A stretch of DNA of 56,844 bases from Actinomycetota bacterium (GTDB lineage: Bacteria > Actinomycetota > Thermoleophilia > RBG-16-64-13): positions 1 through 56,844 of the forward strand of contig JAAYZX010000036.1 in the NCBI GenBank assembly GCA_012514635.1, written 5' to 3'. Of the stretch, positions 18,121-28,200 are shown one piece after another; position 1 is the first letter of the stretch, and the number at the start of each line of letters is the position of its first letter. The position numbers and the translations under genes are program-made. The notes beneath the pieces are model-generated. The model made no database searches. It had not been told where the DNA came from and was given only the letters and a program-made list of their open reading frames with translations.

Positions 18121-18469
18121 GTGTTCCCCCCATGAGTTCACGTTTGGATATAACTGCGGATGCTGAAGTTGAGTTCGGTGTCCCGTGACCCCCCGATGCC
18201 ACGGCGCCCGAGACGGCTAAGAAGAGTTGTAGGAAAAGGACATCGTTTTCCCCTTTCGGCGGGATCTAGACCGGCTCCCCTCGGCCAAGCTCTTCGCCCC
18301 TGCCTAACTTGGATTCTAGGTAGAGGTATATGACCCGTCGATTACTCGTTAGGGTGATTGTCAAGGAAGAAATGGAGGATGGGGGAGGGGGAGAAAGGCA
18401 TACATAAGTGCCCCGCTGCAGGAGGACCCGGCGAGGCTTACAAGCCGGCCGATGAGGCCGTTTCAGAGG
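18121..18469. other. Intergenic region upstream of minus-strand HyuA operon
   Basis: 349 bp between the regulator stop and the HyuA (copy 2) start. Apart from the promoter-like sequence at 18313-18341 and an isolated TTGACA (minus strand, 18364-18359), I see no gene. Short open frames here have a purine-rich, non-coding character. Confidence 0.5.
18313..18341 (-). promoter_or_regulatory. Candidate sigma-70-type promoter of the minus-strand HyuA operon
   Basis: On the minus strand TCGACG (18341-18336), a 17-base spacer and TAGAAT (18318-18313) form a plausible -35/-10 pair about 190 bp upstream of HyuA (copy 2). The -35 box is poor, so an activator such as the adjacent LuxR-type protein may be needed. 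Confidence 0.35.
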
Positions 18470-19618
18470 CTATGACTGGTAAAACACCTGGCTCAACAAC
18501 TGAGCGCGCGAGGCCACGCCCATCTTGGAGAAGATGCGTTTGAGGTGGCTCTTGACAGTGTCCAGACTAACGGTCAGGAACTCCGCGATCTGCTTATTCT
18601 CCATTCCTTGCGCAAGGAGCTCCAACACCTTGATCTCGCGTGGGGTAAGGAGGTCGTGTAAGTACTCGAAATTGGGGTCTTGACCCGGTTGGTACCAGAA
18701 AGTGGCCACGAGTTCACGGTTATGGCCCACCAATACTGAGTTCATCGTGAGGTATGCGGATCGGTTCAGCGAGCGGCGCGGAAGCTGCAGACATTGAGCC
18801 GTATGCGTGGATCTCAGGCGGAGGGTCTGCAAGTTGTTGCGAAGCGCTCCGGAGATACAATCGTTGAGTTCCTCGTCGACATCGCATTGCTGGAATAGGT
18901 GTCGGGCGGCCACATTGAGAAACTGAATGTCTCCGCGCCCATCTGTGATCATTACGCCCGTGTTGATGGCATCGAACACCTCATCCCACGCCGCATCGCG
19001 ACCGCGAAGCTCGTTTAGTTCCGCGGTATGGCCGATGGCGATGGACACGTGTTGGGCGATACGGTCTACGAGTGTGACATCGTCGTTGTCGAAGTGCGGC
19101 TGGGTGGCCGGACGCCCAAAATTGAGGGTTCCCATCAATCCCTTGTCCGATGTCACCAGTGGCGCCTCAAGGATATGGTGGAGAGAACCAACAGAGAGCA
19201 CACGATGGAAGGGATGATGCACCCACATGTCCCTCTTCAGCAACAACCGGTTGGTGGTTGTCTCCAACTGACTGCTCACTCGAGAGTAGACTGGGTCACA
19301 TTTGCGACCATGCTGCTCGTAGGCAGAAAGAAAGCTCGGGAAGTGCTGTCCGTCGATGCAGTGGGCGGCCAGCTTGGTGGGTTTGCCGGTATCGGCATCG
19401 AGCAAGTAGATGGCCACCGCCGGCGCCGGCACGAAGCCTCCGATGATTGATACATACGTGGAAAGGAGGAGGTCGATATCGGTAGTCTTGTGGAGCTTGG
19501 CCAGGAAGGTCATGAGGTCCGTGGCTTCAGCGGCCGGTACGAGGGCTGAGTGTTCAAGCGCGGCGGGAATGGGTCCCTGCTGTGCTTCACGATCGGTTTT
19601 CCATGACCACGACAGCAT
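18470..19618 (-). CDS. GAF/PAS-domain LuxR-type transcriptional regulator
   Basis: 382 aa. The C-terminal 65 residues are a LuxR/GerE helix-turn-helix (LLTPREIKVLELLAQGM, then DTVKSHLKRIFSKMGV). The N-terminal part (about 35-190) looks like a GAF ligand-sensing domain, and about 195-300 like a PAS domain (GVMITDGRGDIQFLN). No receiver or transmembrane segment is seen, so it is likely a one-component cytoplasmic sensor. The ATG at 19618 is chosen because GGGGGAG stands 7 bases upstream; a longer frame begins at 19699. It lies between the minus-strand HyuA operon and the divergent molybdenum hydroxylase operon and is well placed to control both by sensing the pathway substrate. Confidence 0.83.
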   Translation of the reverse strand: MLSWSWKTDREAQQGPIPAALEHSALVPAAEATDLMTFLAKLHKTTDIDLLLSTYVSIIGGFVPAPAVAIYLLDADTGKPTKLAAHCIDGQHFPSFLSAYEQHGRKCDPVYSRVSSQLETTTNRLLLKRDMWVHHPFHRVLSVGSLHHILEAPLVTSDKGLMGTLNFGRPATQPHFDNDDVTLVDRIAQHVSIAIGHTAELNELRGRDAAWDEVFDAINTGVMITDGRGDIQFLNVAARHLFQQCDVDEELNDCISGALRNNLQTLRLRSTHTAQCLQLPRRSLNRSAYLTMNSVLVGHNRELVATFWYQPGQDPNFEYLHDLLTPREIKVLELLAQGMENKQIAEFLTVSLDTVKSHLKRIFSKMGVASRAQLLSQVFYQS

Positions 19619-19706
19619 CTGCTTGCTCCCCCGGAAGCAGTAGCCGATAAATCCCCCATTAGCACTCGTTGGCTTCACTATACCACTGGAAACCTCCATT
19701 CGATAT

Positions 19707-19720
19707 CACCCAAACGGGTG
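19707..19720. promoter_or_regulatory. Small palindrome beside the hydroxylase promoter
   Basis: CACCC-AAAC-GGGTG is a short inverted repeat ending one base before the -35 box of the candidate promoter at 19722. The position suits an activator or repressor site. The repeat is short enough to be chance. Confidence 0.3.
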
Positions 19721-19721
19721 G

Positions 19722-19750
19722 TTTACTTCTATCATTTGGCCGGTTATAGA
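19722..19750 (+). promoter_or_regulatory. Candidate promoter of the molybdenum hydroxylase operon
   Basis: TTTACT (19722-19727), a 17-base spacer and TATAGA (19745-19750) resemble a sigma-70 promoter. It would give a leader of about 205 bases before the start at 19964. The rest of the 345-bp divergent gap (19619-19963) holds no gene that I can support. Confidence 0.4.
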
Positions 19751-19963
19751 ATGAATAGGAAGTCATGTCACTGAAACAAGCCGGCTCGTAGAGAGCGCGT
19801 GGGAGGGGGTGATGTAAGGAGGGCTTCGGAGCCGGCCAATCCAGGGGGGGAGCAGCGGCAAGTCCTGTCGTCGCTGCCGGGGAGCTGATCACAGCCCACT
19901 CGTCGCCTGTCTCCTCGACTTCGCTGATCGAGTTGACGCGATCCACGGGAGGAGAGGTGATCC

Positions 19964-20851
19964 ATGCTCTATCGCACATTGCCCGAATTCGATCTTGTGG
20001 AGCCAACTACTCTGCAGGATGCCGCCGCCGCGTTGGCGTCGAGGGGGAGGACCGCCATCATGGCGGGCGGCATATCACTACTTGACGACATGAAACGCGG
20101 TGGTGCAGATCCGCCTGACACCGTCGTCACCTTAAGACATATCCCCGGACTGCGGTACATTGAGGGTGACCGCGTAGGGGGACTGAAGATAGGCCCTCTC
20201 GCCACCATTCGAGATGTGGAGCTATCCAGCACAGTCCGTGACGGATTCCCGATTCTTCATCAAGCCGTGAGCAAGATTCGTTCCGTTCAGGTCAAAACCA
20301 TGGGAACTATCATAGGTAACGTGTGCGTTGGGACGCCGGCATCGGATGTGTTGACTGCGCTCATCGCGCTCGATGCCCGTCTTCGACTGATCGGCCGCAA
20401 TAGTGGCTCGCCGCTGCCCGCCATATCCCTGTGCAAAGGCCCGAAGCTGACGCATCTTGAACCGACGGACATCGTGGAGCACATTGAGATACCGGGTGTT
20501 CAGGGGCCGAGCTACGGAGCCTATATCAATCTAACTCGGACTCTTCCGGATATCGCCAAACTGACAGTTGCTGTGAACCTATTCATGGAAGATGGCGTGT
20601 GTGCAGATGCCCGCATTGTTGTCGGGGCTGTTGCGCCGATTATCTTCCGAGCGTCAGCAGCAGAGGACTCCCTGCGTGGCCGTGGGCTTGACCACGAAAC
20701 CATAGACAGAGCGGCTGTGGCGGCGCGTGATGATCCGACGACTACACCTATCGACGACATCCGTTCCACGGCGAGTTATCGCAGAGGTATGGTTGGCGTG
20801 CTCGTGCGCCGTGCTCTGGAAGCAGCGGCTACGAAAGCCGCCGCAGCATGA
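19964..20851 (+). CDS. FAD-binding subunit of xanthine dehydrogenase-family hydroxylase
   Basis: 295 aa, the standard length of CoxM/XdhB-type medium subunits, which pass electrons from the iron-sulfur clusters to FAD. The first FAD loop reads AGGISLLDDMKRG (family AGGTDL) and the second TIIGNVCVGTPASDV (family TxGGNxxxxxPxxD), with small deviations in both. The start follows GGAGGAGAGGTG. It is the first gene of a three-gene operon with 2Fe-2S and molybdopterin subunits, in the order medium-small-large. The host oxidoreductase hydroxylates a carbon next to a ring nitrogen or a similar position. The substrate is unknown. Confidence 0.88.
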   Translation: MLYRTLPEFDLVEPTTLQDAAAALASRGRTAIMAGGISLLDDMKRGGADPPDTVVTLRHIPGLRYIEGDRVGGLKIGPLATIRDVELSSTVRDGFPILHQAVSKIRSVQVKTMGTIIGNVCVGTPASDVLTALIALDARLRLIGRNSGSPLPAISLCKGPKLTHLEPTDIVEHIEIPGVQGPSYGAYINLTRTLPDIAKLTVAVNLFMEDGVCADARIVVGAVAPIIFRASAAEDSLRGRGLDHETIDRAAVAARDDPTTTPIDDIRSTASYRRGMVGVLVRRALEAAATKAAAA

Positions 20852-20863
20852 TGGGGAGTGACG

Positions 20864-21334
20864 ATGAACAGAATACCCGCAACATTCTATGTCAATGGCG
20901 TAAGGCGGGACTTGCTGGTGGATGCCAACGCGCTGCTCTTTGAAGTTCTAAGCGACGACCTGGGCGTTTCTGGAGTGCACAAAAACTGCGATCGTGGTGA
21001 TTGTGGTGTTTGTACAGTTTTGTTGGACGACGAGCCTGTTCTTTCTTGTCTCATGTTGGCTTTGGAAGCTCGTGATCGGCAAATCACCACCATCGAGGGG
21101 TTGGCCAAAGGCCAAAAACTGCACCCGCTCCAGCGACACTTTGTAGAGGAAGGTGCCATCCAGTGCGGATACTGTACACCGGCTATGATTCTCACTGCTA
21201 AGGCGCTACTCAATGCGTGCCCACACCCTTCCGCAGAGGATGTGAAGGAAGGACTCTCAGGCACTCTATGCCGTTGCACCGGTTACAACAAGATCATCAC
21301 TGCCGTCCTGGCCGCGGCCAAGGAGAGTGAGTGA
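20864..21334 (+). CDS. 2Fe-2S subunit of xanthine dehydrogenase-family hydroxylase
   Basis: 156 aa small subunit with both iron-sulfur domains: the plant-ferredoxin-type cluster motif NCDRGDCGVC followed by a distal Cys, and the alpha-helical cluster motif CGYCTPAMIL with CRCTGY. These carry electrons from the molybdenum centre to FAD. The ATG at 20864 has GGGGAG five bases before it and is preferred over the GTG at 20858. It is 12 bp after the FAD subunit gene and overlaps or abuts the large subunit start. Confidence 0.9.
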   Translation: MNRIPATFYVNGVRRDLLVDANALLFEVLSDDLGVSGVHKNCDRGDCGVCTVLLDDEPVLSCLMLALEARDRQITTIEGLAKGQKLHPLQRHFVEEGAIQCGYCTPAMILTAKALLNACPHPSAEDVKEGLSGTLCRCTGYNKIITAVLAAAKESE

Positions 21335-21335
21335 G

Positions 21336-23627
21336 ATGCTTGAGACTCTAAATGTGGTTGGAGCGCGTATGCCGCTCCCCGAGGCGTATGAGAAGGCCAC
21401 CGGTCGTGCTACCTACTGCTCCACCATGCGGTTGCCGGGCATGCTTGTGGGCAAGGTGTTGAGGAGTCCACATCCGCATGCTCGAGTAGCGAAGGTCGAC
21501 TACTCTAAGGCTGAATCTTTGCCGGGTGTGGCAGCGGTTGTCAGTGGACAAGATGTCAAATCCAAGGTGTACACGAAGAACGTCATGACCTATCAGTTGC
21601 CGGGTGGAGAAATTCAAGACATGACGTTGTTTGGGGATCGTGTCCGTTACAAGGGAGATGAAGTTGCCGCCGTAGCCGCAGTTGACGAGCCCACGGCGCG
21701 CCGTGCATTGTCGCTCATTGAGGTTGAGTACGAGGTGTTGCCCGCGGTTTTCACTGTTGACGACGCGATTGCAGAAGACGCTCCTGTCATCCATGATTTT
21801 GCGCCGGACAACACTCCCGTCTCGGCAGTTCCGACTTTCTGCTATGGAGATGCTGCCAAAGCGTTTGAAGAATCGGCAGTGGTGGCGGGGGGATGGTACA
21901 CAACATCTAAGCAGATCCAAGCGGGTATGGAGAGCGCTGCGTGTGTCGCTGACTACCAGCACGGCAAACTAACCGTCTGGAGCCAGAGCCAGTTGCCGCA
22001 CATGGCCAAGCGCATGCTGGCTCACGTGCTGGATCTACCTGAGGCCGACGTTCGGGTTATACAGCCGTACGCTGGTGCCGGCTTCGGGGCCGGGTGCGAT
22101 CTGAACGCTGAACCGATTGCGGCTGTCCTGGCCATGAAGGCGGGTGCTCCCGTTCAGGTTTGGTATTCGCGGGATGAGGATTTCAATAATCGGCTCACGC
22201 GGGAACACGTGGCCAAGGTTCACATGAGAGTGGGCTTGGCGGCCGATGGGACACCGAAAGCGTTGGAAGCCCACTACTGGGGAGACGCCGGCTCGTACAT
22301 GTGCAAGACGGCTTCGGGTTGTGGAGTCGCTTTGGCATCGAACATAACGCCGTACGAATGGGAGGCAATGGACCAAAAGCTTTCAGCCACTTACACTAAT
22401 CATGTAGGTGGGGGCGCCATGAGAGGGTTCGGTGGTATGCAGTCGTCATTCGTTCGTGAGACGATTGTCGATGAAGCCATCGCCCAACTGGGAATGGACC
22501 CTATTGAGTGGCGAATGAAACACCATCGCAACGTGGGGGGTTTGGGCTGGTTTCCCTCCGCTCGCATAACTAGTTGCGCGCTGGAAGAGTGTCTGACAAT
22601 TGGTGCCGAACGAATTGGCTGGAAAGAGAAGTGGAACAAACCACAATCCGGAACCAAGCGGCGGGGTGTTGGTGTGGCCTGTATGGCTTGGCTCAGTGGT
22701 GCCCAGCCGATGCTACTCGAACACTCGAATGCCACTTTGAAATTCAATGCGGATGGGTCGGCTACGCTGCTTGTTTCTCCGGGTCGCGTAGGCCAGGGGG
22801 TGGAAGGAGCGCTGGCGCAAATTGCAGCCGAAGTCCTCACAATTCCGTATGAGCGAATCAACGTTATCGCGGGAGATACGGACATCACCGGGTTTGATAT
22901 CGGCACGCACGCTTCTCGCGGCGTCTACTGTATAGGAAAGGCTGTGTTGGCTGCAGCCACTGAGGCTAAGGAACAATTCCTGCAGAGAGCAGCTGAGAAA
23001 CTAGGGCTATCAAATGATACGCTCGTTCTGGAAGACGGCGTGATTAGTTCCACGGCTGATCAAAATTGCTTTGTTACGTTGGAGGAAATCGCTCTCGGTT
23101 TGATATACGGCTTTGAGCACGACTGCAACCAGATAGTGGCGCATGCCACAGTCGAGCCGGAGGATTTTGCTCCACCATGGCAGGCAGGCTTCGCTGAGGT
23201 GGAGGTGGACATCGAAACCGGCGTGGTGGAAGTGGTCAAGTGGATCACCGTACACGATATTGGTCGGGCCATAAATCCTAGTACTGTGGAGGGTCAGCTG
23301 GAGGGGGCGACGTGTCAAGGGATGGGATTCGCGCTCTTCGAGGACCCGGTCATCAGTCTTTCAGATGGGTACATGCTCACCGACGGTTTCGATAAGTACA
23401 AGATCATGTCCAGCGTTGATTTGCCGGATCATGAAGCCATCCTTGTGGAGATGGGCGATCCCAGTGGCCCTTTCGGTGCTAAGAGCGTCGGTGAGGCAGG
23501 CTTGTTCCTGCAGGCTCCTGCCATTGCCAACGCTATCTACGACGCGGTCGGGATCAGGTTGCGCGATCTTCCCATGACACCGGAACGAGTGCTGGCGGCC
23601 ATCCAAGCGAAAGAGGCGGGCGTCTGA
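21336..23627 (+). CDS. Molybdopterin-binding large subunit of xanthine dehydrogenase-family hydroxylase
   Basis: 763 aa. The large subunit binds the molybdenum cofactor and the substrate. The loop GGAMRGFGGMQ is the xanthine dehydrogenase / hydroxybenzoyl-CoA reductase-type form; the cysteine loop of form-I CO dehydrogenase is absent, so this is not a CO oxidiser. The catalytic-glutamate region near the C-terminus reads GAKSVGEAGLF, and PYAGAGFGAGCD and RVGQGVEG are other cofactor-binding stretches. AAGGAGA precedes the ATG at 21336; a GTG at 21327 overlapping the small subunit is possible. It is shorter and less hydrophobic at the ends than eukaryotic forms and is probably cytoplasmic. Likely role: hydroxylation of an N-heterocycle, an inference from neighbours. 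Confidence 0.88.
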   Translation: MLETLNVVGARMPLPEAYEKATGRATYCSTMRLPGMLVGKVLRSPHPHARVAKVDYSKAESLPGVAAVVSGQDVKSKVYTKNVMTYQLPGGEIQDMTLFGDRVRYKGDEVAAVAAVDEPTARRALSLIEVEYEVLPAVFTVDDAIAEDAPVIHDFAPDNTPVSAVPTFCYGDAAKAFEESAVVAGGWYTTSKQIQAGMESAACVADYQHGKLTVWSQSQLPHMAKRMLAHVLDLPEADVRVIQPYAGAGFGAGCDLNAEPIAAVLAMKAGAPVQVWYSRDEDFNNRLTREHVAKVHMRVGLAADGTPKALEAHYWGDAGSYMCKTASGCGVALASNITPYEWEAMDQKLSATYTNHVGGGAMRGFGGMQSSFVRETIVDEAIAQLGMDPIEWRMKHHRNVGGLGWFPSARITSCALEECLTIGAERIGWKEKWNKPQSGTKRRGVGVACMAWLSGAQPMLLEHSNATLKFNADGSATLLVSPGRVGQGVEGALAQIAAEVLTIPYERINVIAGDTDITGFDIGTHASRGVYCIGKAVLAAATEAKEQFLQRAAEKLGLSNDTLVLEDGVISSTADQNCFVTLEEIALGLIYGFEHDCNQIVAHATVEPEDFAPPWQAGFAEVEVDIETGVVEVVKWITVHDIGRAINPSTVEGQLEGATCQGMGFALFEDPVISLSDGYMLTDGFDKYKIMSSVDLPDHEAILVEMGDPSGPFGAKSVGEAGLFLQAPAIANAIYDAVGIRLRDLPMTPERVLAAIQAKEAGV

Positions 23628-23632
23628 GTAGG

Positions 23633-23706
23633 GGGCTCCGCGGCGGCAGCCGCCGCCGCGGAGCCCATGGGGGTGGCGGGGCGGGCCAAAGCCCGCCCCG
23701 CCACCC
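23633..23706. terminator. Tandem GC-rich hairpins between convergent genes
   Basis: Two perfect hairpins follow each other. 23633-23647 pairs with 23652-23666 (15 bp, loop AGCC), and 23671-23686 pairs with 23691-23706 (16 bp, loop CAAA). They occupy nearly all of the 85 bp between the hydroxylase large subunit and the amidohydrolase, so they likely terminate both transcripts. There is no T-tract on either side. Confidence 0.7.
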
Positions 23707-23712
23707 ATCCGC

Positions 23713-25092
23713 CTACGTCACGCCCACTACTCTGCCGTATCCCGGCGCAGCTACGATCTCCCCAGCTTCCATGACCACCTTGCCGCGCAACATGGTCAGC
23801 ACCGGCCACCCTGTGAGCTCATGACCTGCATACGGTGTGTAGTCGCATGCTGAGTGGGGGCAGCGTTCCACCGCATGGGTGGTCTCCGTGTCGACGATCA
23901 CGAGGTCTGCGTCGGCGCCAGGAGCCAATGCTCCCTTATGAGGGTCCAGCCCAAAGATGCGTGCCGGGTTTGTGGACATGAGGGCGGCCAGTTGTGGCAT
24001 GGATATACGGCCTTCGGCTACCCCGTGCGTAATCATGGTGGCTAGGGAGGTGGGCATCTCCTGCCAGCTGGGCTGTATGCTCCAGATGGTGCCGTCGCCG
24101 AGCTTGGATTTGAGAGTGTTGGCGGCACTGTCTGTAGCCATGGTATCCACGGCTCCCGCTGCCACTGCCGTCCAAAGACGGTCGAGGTGCGTTGCGGGCT
24201 TATAGCTGGGAGTAGTGAGGGCGAGCTCTGGTTGAGCCAGCCTGTGTCCCGTTTCATCGATGAGGAGATAGCGGGGTCCGGTCTCTATATAGACCTTGAC
24301 CCCCCGATCCCGGAAGAGGCCGACGATGTCGATAACATCGGCGGTGCCCGTGTGTACCAGGTAGAGTTCGGCACCGGCTTCCTGGGCCATGCGGCAGGTG
24401 GCGTATGCGTCGATCTCCTCGCACAGAGGGGGACGGGAGCGGCAGAATGAAAGGAAATCGTTTTTCCCCGCCTGCCGCTGCTTGTGCAGCTGAAGTAGCT
24501 CGTAGTTTTCCACATGTACTACGGCAACTCCGTCGCAGGATGCTACCTGTTCCAACCCTCGTTGCAGGTATGCATAGTCGATGCCATAGATGCCGACACT
24601 CTCCATCTCGTCACCCTTGTAGGAGAGGAAGAACTTGAAGCCCCGTATGCCACGACTGCGGAGAGTGGGGATCTCGTGCAGATGCTCTTCCGTCATACAC
24701 GCGGCCCAGAAGTGTATATCGACGGTGGCGTAGCGGGAGACCGCATCCAGGTAGTAGGGGAGACGGGGAAGGATGGGGCCCGGCTCCAGGATGACATGGA
24801 ATACGGTGGTCACCCCACCTGCGGCGGCGGCTTTGGTCTCCGTGATCAGGTCGTCTTCAAACGGCAGGAACGCCCCGAAATGCGTGTGGCAATCCACCAG
24901 GCCGGGGATCACCCACTTCCCCGCGGCGTCGATGGTGTGGAAGTTTTGAGTACGGTCGACGCCGGCAGTTGGGGTCGGCTTAGCCACGGACTCAATGAAG
25001 GCGATGATGCCATCTCGGATGCCGATATTTGCGTTGGAAACTTCGCCTTCGGCGGTGACCACCCTGGCATTTCGTATCAGTGTGTTCGGCAT
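23713..25092 (-). CDS. Dihydropyrimidinase/hydantoinase-like cyclic amidohydrolase
   Basis: 459 aa amidohydrolase of the dihydropyrimidinase/allantoinase/D-hydantoinase type, zinc enzymes that hydrolytically open cyclic amides. Metal ligands are visible: DCHTHFG (HxH), the probable carboxylated lysine in GFKFFLSYKG, His residues in VVHVEN and LVHTG, and the Asp in MATDSA. The C-terminus has the usual NPARIFGLDPHKGALAPGADAD. GGGGGTGGG precedes the ATG. It faces the hydroxylase operon and is divergent from the large activase. It is the only metal-dependent ring-opening enzyme in the island, alongside two ATP-dependent HyuAB pairs. Confidence 0.85.
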   Translation of the reverse strand: MPNTLIRNARVVTAEGEVSNANIGIRDGIIAFIESVAKPTPTAGVDRTQNFHTIDAAGKWVIPGLVDCHTHFGAFLPFEDDLITETKAAAAGGVTTVFHVILEPGPILPRLPYYLDAVSRYATVDIHFWAACMTEEHLHEIPTLRSRGIRGFKFFLSYKGDEMESVGIYGIDYAYLQRGLEQVASCDGVAVVHVENYELLQLHKQRQAGKNDFLSFCRSRPPLCEEIDAYATCRMAQEAGAELYLVHTGTADVIDIVGLFRDRGVKVYIETGPRYLLIDETGHRLAQPELALTTPSYKPATHLDRLWTAVAAGAVDTMATDSAANTLKSKLGDGTIWSIQPSWQEMPTSLATMITHGVAEGRISMPQLAALMSTNPARIFGLDPHKGALAPGADADLVIVDTETTHAVERCPHSACDYTPYAGHELTGWPVLTMLRGKVVMEAGEIVAAPGYGRVVGVT

Positions 25093-25136
25093 TCGCCCAC
25101 CCCCTAGAATAGAACCGCTCAGATTAAGAGTAGAAC

Positions 25137-25156
25137 AGTTGCTTGTTGGCGCAACT
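25137..25156. promoter_or_regulatory. Inverted repeat in divergent promoter region
   Basis: AGTTGC-N8-GCAACT is a perfect 6-bp inverted repeat in the 174-bp gap between the divergently transcribed amidohydrolase and activase genes. Its size and spacing suit a dimeric regulator. No convincing -10/-35 pair could be assigned. Confidence 0.3.
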
Positions 25157-25266
25157 ACACGTTGGAGTGGTCCTCAGAAAGCAACCGGCGGGGTTGTTCG
25201 GCCGACGCGAGATATTGACAGCGAAAGGTTGCTGCTCGGCCCCTAGACTAGGTAGCATTAAGTTAT

Positions 25267-28200
25267 ATGGCCATGGCCCCACACATTCTAATCGGTCTGG
25301 ATCTAGGAAAAGTGGCTACTCGTATCGCGTATACGCGTGCCGACTCACCTTCGTTCTCCGAGGCCGACACGATCACGATAGCCGAGAGGCACCAGGGACG
25401 ACCACTAGATCCTTTCTTTAGTCTCTACCGGGAACTGGGCTCTATAGCCATCCGGAGTGTTGTAGCAACCGGCGTCTACAGCCAACGGCTGAGCCCCCCT
25501 GTTGTGGCCGGACTTCCAGAAGAGATTGCGCAAGAGTGGGCCGTGCGACTGCTGGCACCCTCCGCCGGTTCGTTGAATGTGGTGAGGATCGGTGGCAGCG
25601 GATTCTCGGTGTTGGTGAGAACGGCCAAAGGGGAGTTTCGGTACGAGAAGAACGATCGCTGTTCCGCCGGCACGGGCGAGACCATGGAAAGGATATGTGA
25701 GCGGTTGGGCGCCACTCTGGAAGAGGCCGCTGCTCTGGCCCTAGGGGCCGCTGAGGCCATTCCGGTAACGGCTCGTTGCTCTGTGTTTGCTAAGAGCGAG
25801 TTGACGCATTTTGCGAATCAGGGCGAACCTCACGACAGGCTCTTCCGTGGCTACTTCGAGAGTATCGCCAAGAACATCCACGCCTTGGTCCAAAAGACCG
25901 GAGTACCCGGGCCTGTTTGGCTGGTGGGCCATGGGGCGCTGATAGAACCGCTGGCGGCGGCGCTGCGCACGCAGTTGAGTGTCGACAATCGTCACCCGGT
26001 GGTTGAAGTATCACCTCAGGCTGCGGTGTTCGAAGCGTTGGGAGCGCTCAATTACGCACGATCTCACGAATGGAGCAGGAACGATTGGCCGAATGATCCC
26101 ACAGAGCTTGTCAAGGAAGAGGGCCGTCGGGTGCGCGGTCTGGCTGAGACGGGGGTGGACCGGAACCAACCACGTGTGATTCGGCTGTCCGTTTCGTCTG
26201 AGGAGCCGGTTGCCGGGGATGATACTCCTGCCGTTTTAGGTCTGGATTTAGGCTCCACCGGATCCAAAGCTGCGTTGGTGTCTGTAGAAAGCGGGGATGT
26301 CCTGGCGGACGTGTATCGTCGCACGGACGGAAACCCAGTAGAGGCGGCTCGTGCTCTCGTGGCCGAGGTGCTGGAAAAAGCCACGTGTCCCATCATGGCG
26401 GTGGGTCTGACCGGTTCGGGTAGAGATGCTACGGCCACCGTCTTCCGTGCCGCCTTGGGAGATGTGGGTTTCAGGTTGCTCGTGCAGAATGAGATCGTGG
26501 CACATGCTGTGGCCGCCGCCCGCTACGATCCTGAAGGCGGACGGAGCCTCTCGGTTGTGGAAATTGGCGGCCAAGACGCCAAATTCATCAACGTACGTGG
26601 CGGAGTGGTGACGGATTCCGATATGAATCGTGCCTGTAGTGCGGGGACGGGGTCGTTTCTCGAGGAGCAGGCGGTCCTGCACGGCGTGGACGATATCGTT
26701 CGGTTCGGAGAGATCGCAGGCAGGGGGACACATCCGCCGGATCTTGGTCAGACCTGTACCGTATTCGTGGCCGATAAGGCGGCTGAAGCCCTCAACGACG
26801 GCTACTCTATGGCCGATGTTTTTGCAGGATTTCAGTACTCGGTCATCCGCAACTACAAGAACCGAGTCATGGGAAATCGTCAATTCCTAGATCGTATCTT
26901 CTTCCAGGGCAAGCCGGCATCGAGTGACTCGCTGGCTCGTACGTTGTCGGTGGTGACGGGTCGCGAAGTGATCGTTCCGCCTAATCCTGGAGCTATGGGA
27001 GCAATAGGCATCGCTCTTATGGTGCGGGATGCGCTGAGGGAACCGGATGGCGCGCAACCGCTGGATCTGAGTGCGCTACTGGAAGCGCGGATCGTCGAGC
27101 GTCGTACCTTCCGCTGTTCAGATCGCAACTGTCTAAATATGTGCCGCATTGAATCGGCGGCAGTGGACGTGCAGGGCGAACGTCGGCGGATTGTAAGCGG
27201 CGGTAGCTGTCCTAAATATGAGGCCGTCTCGGCTTCCGGTCGCAAGCTTCCCAAAGATGCTCCCAATGCATTCGCACAGCGGCGACAGCTTCTTGACGAG
27301 ATACTGGCGCGCCATGCGGTCCCGGCGGAGGATCGTGGGCCGACTTCAGTTGGTGGATCGGTCGATGGCGCAGCTCATAAACGTGTCGGTGCTCCCACAG
27401 CCGTATCGCTGGGCGTGCCGTGCGGCCACTATTATCTGGACGCTCTGCCGTTCATGACGGGCTTTCTTGCCGGACTTGGTTTGCGACCAGAGCCTCTTTG
27501 GCCGGACTACGATACGTTGGCGTTGGGCGACCGGCGTTGCACCAGCAGCAGTGTGTGTGTTCCAGTGAAACTGATGCACGGCCTGGCCGAGACGAACATG
27601 AAGTACCTACTCATGCCTGTCTTTGTGACACTGCCTCGGGCTGTGGACGGTTGCGGTACGGCCACATGTCCTTTGACTCAGGGGACTCCCGAGATGGTGG
27701 AATCCGCTCTGGTTGCAGAAGGAGCCAAGACCGAGGTATTGCGGCCGGTGATACTGAAGCTGGACAACGGGTTCGGTTCGCGGCAGTTTGCAGCCGAGTG
27801 GCTGGGTTATTGGCTTACGAAGGCACCAACGGAGCTGCGCCGGTCTGTGGGCAAGGTACGGCGGGCCTATCGGCGGGGAGTTGCGGCTCAGCTGGAGTAT
27901 GAACGTGCTCTGTTGCGGATAGGGCGGTCCGCTATGGAATTCGCGCGCCGCGAAGGTTACCCGATTGTTCTGGTTGCCGGGGAAACTCACGTTGCTCTCG
28001 ATACCATCATGCATGCCGGAATCCCCGAGGTAATCACCGAGAACGGAGCCATTGCCATTCCCGTGGATTGTTATCCGATCCCCGAGAGCATCCCACCTCT
28101 CTCGCGGGTTCATTGGGCTTCGGCCGCACGTACATTGCGGGCCTCGGTGGCCGCAGCCCGGGACGGCGATGTCTTCCCCATGCTGATCGGGGCTTATGGT

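Noticed and set aside
18358-18543. Small plus-strand frame at the 3' end of the regulator
   Set aside because: Mostly antisense to the regulator's helix-turn-helix, no ribosome site, low-complexity protein.
21336-23627. Aerobic CO dehydrogenase large subunit
   Set aside because: The cysteine loop of form-I CoxL is missing and the GAMRGFG loop is of the general xanthine dehydrogenase type.
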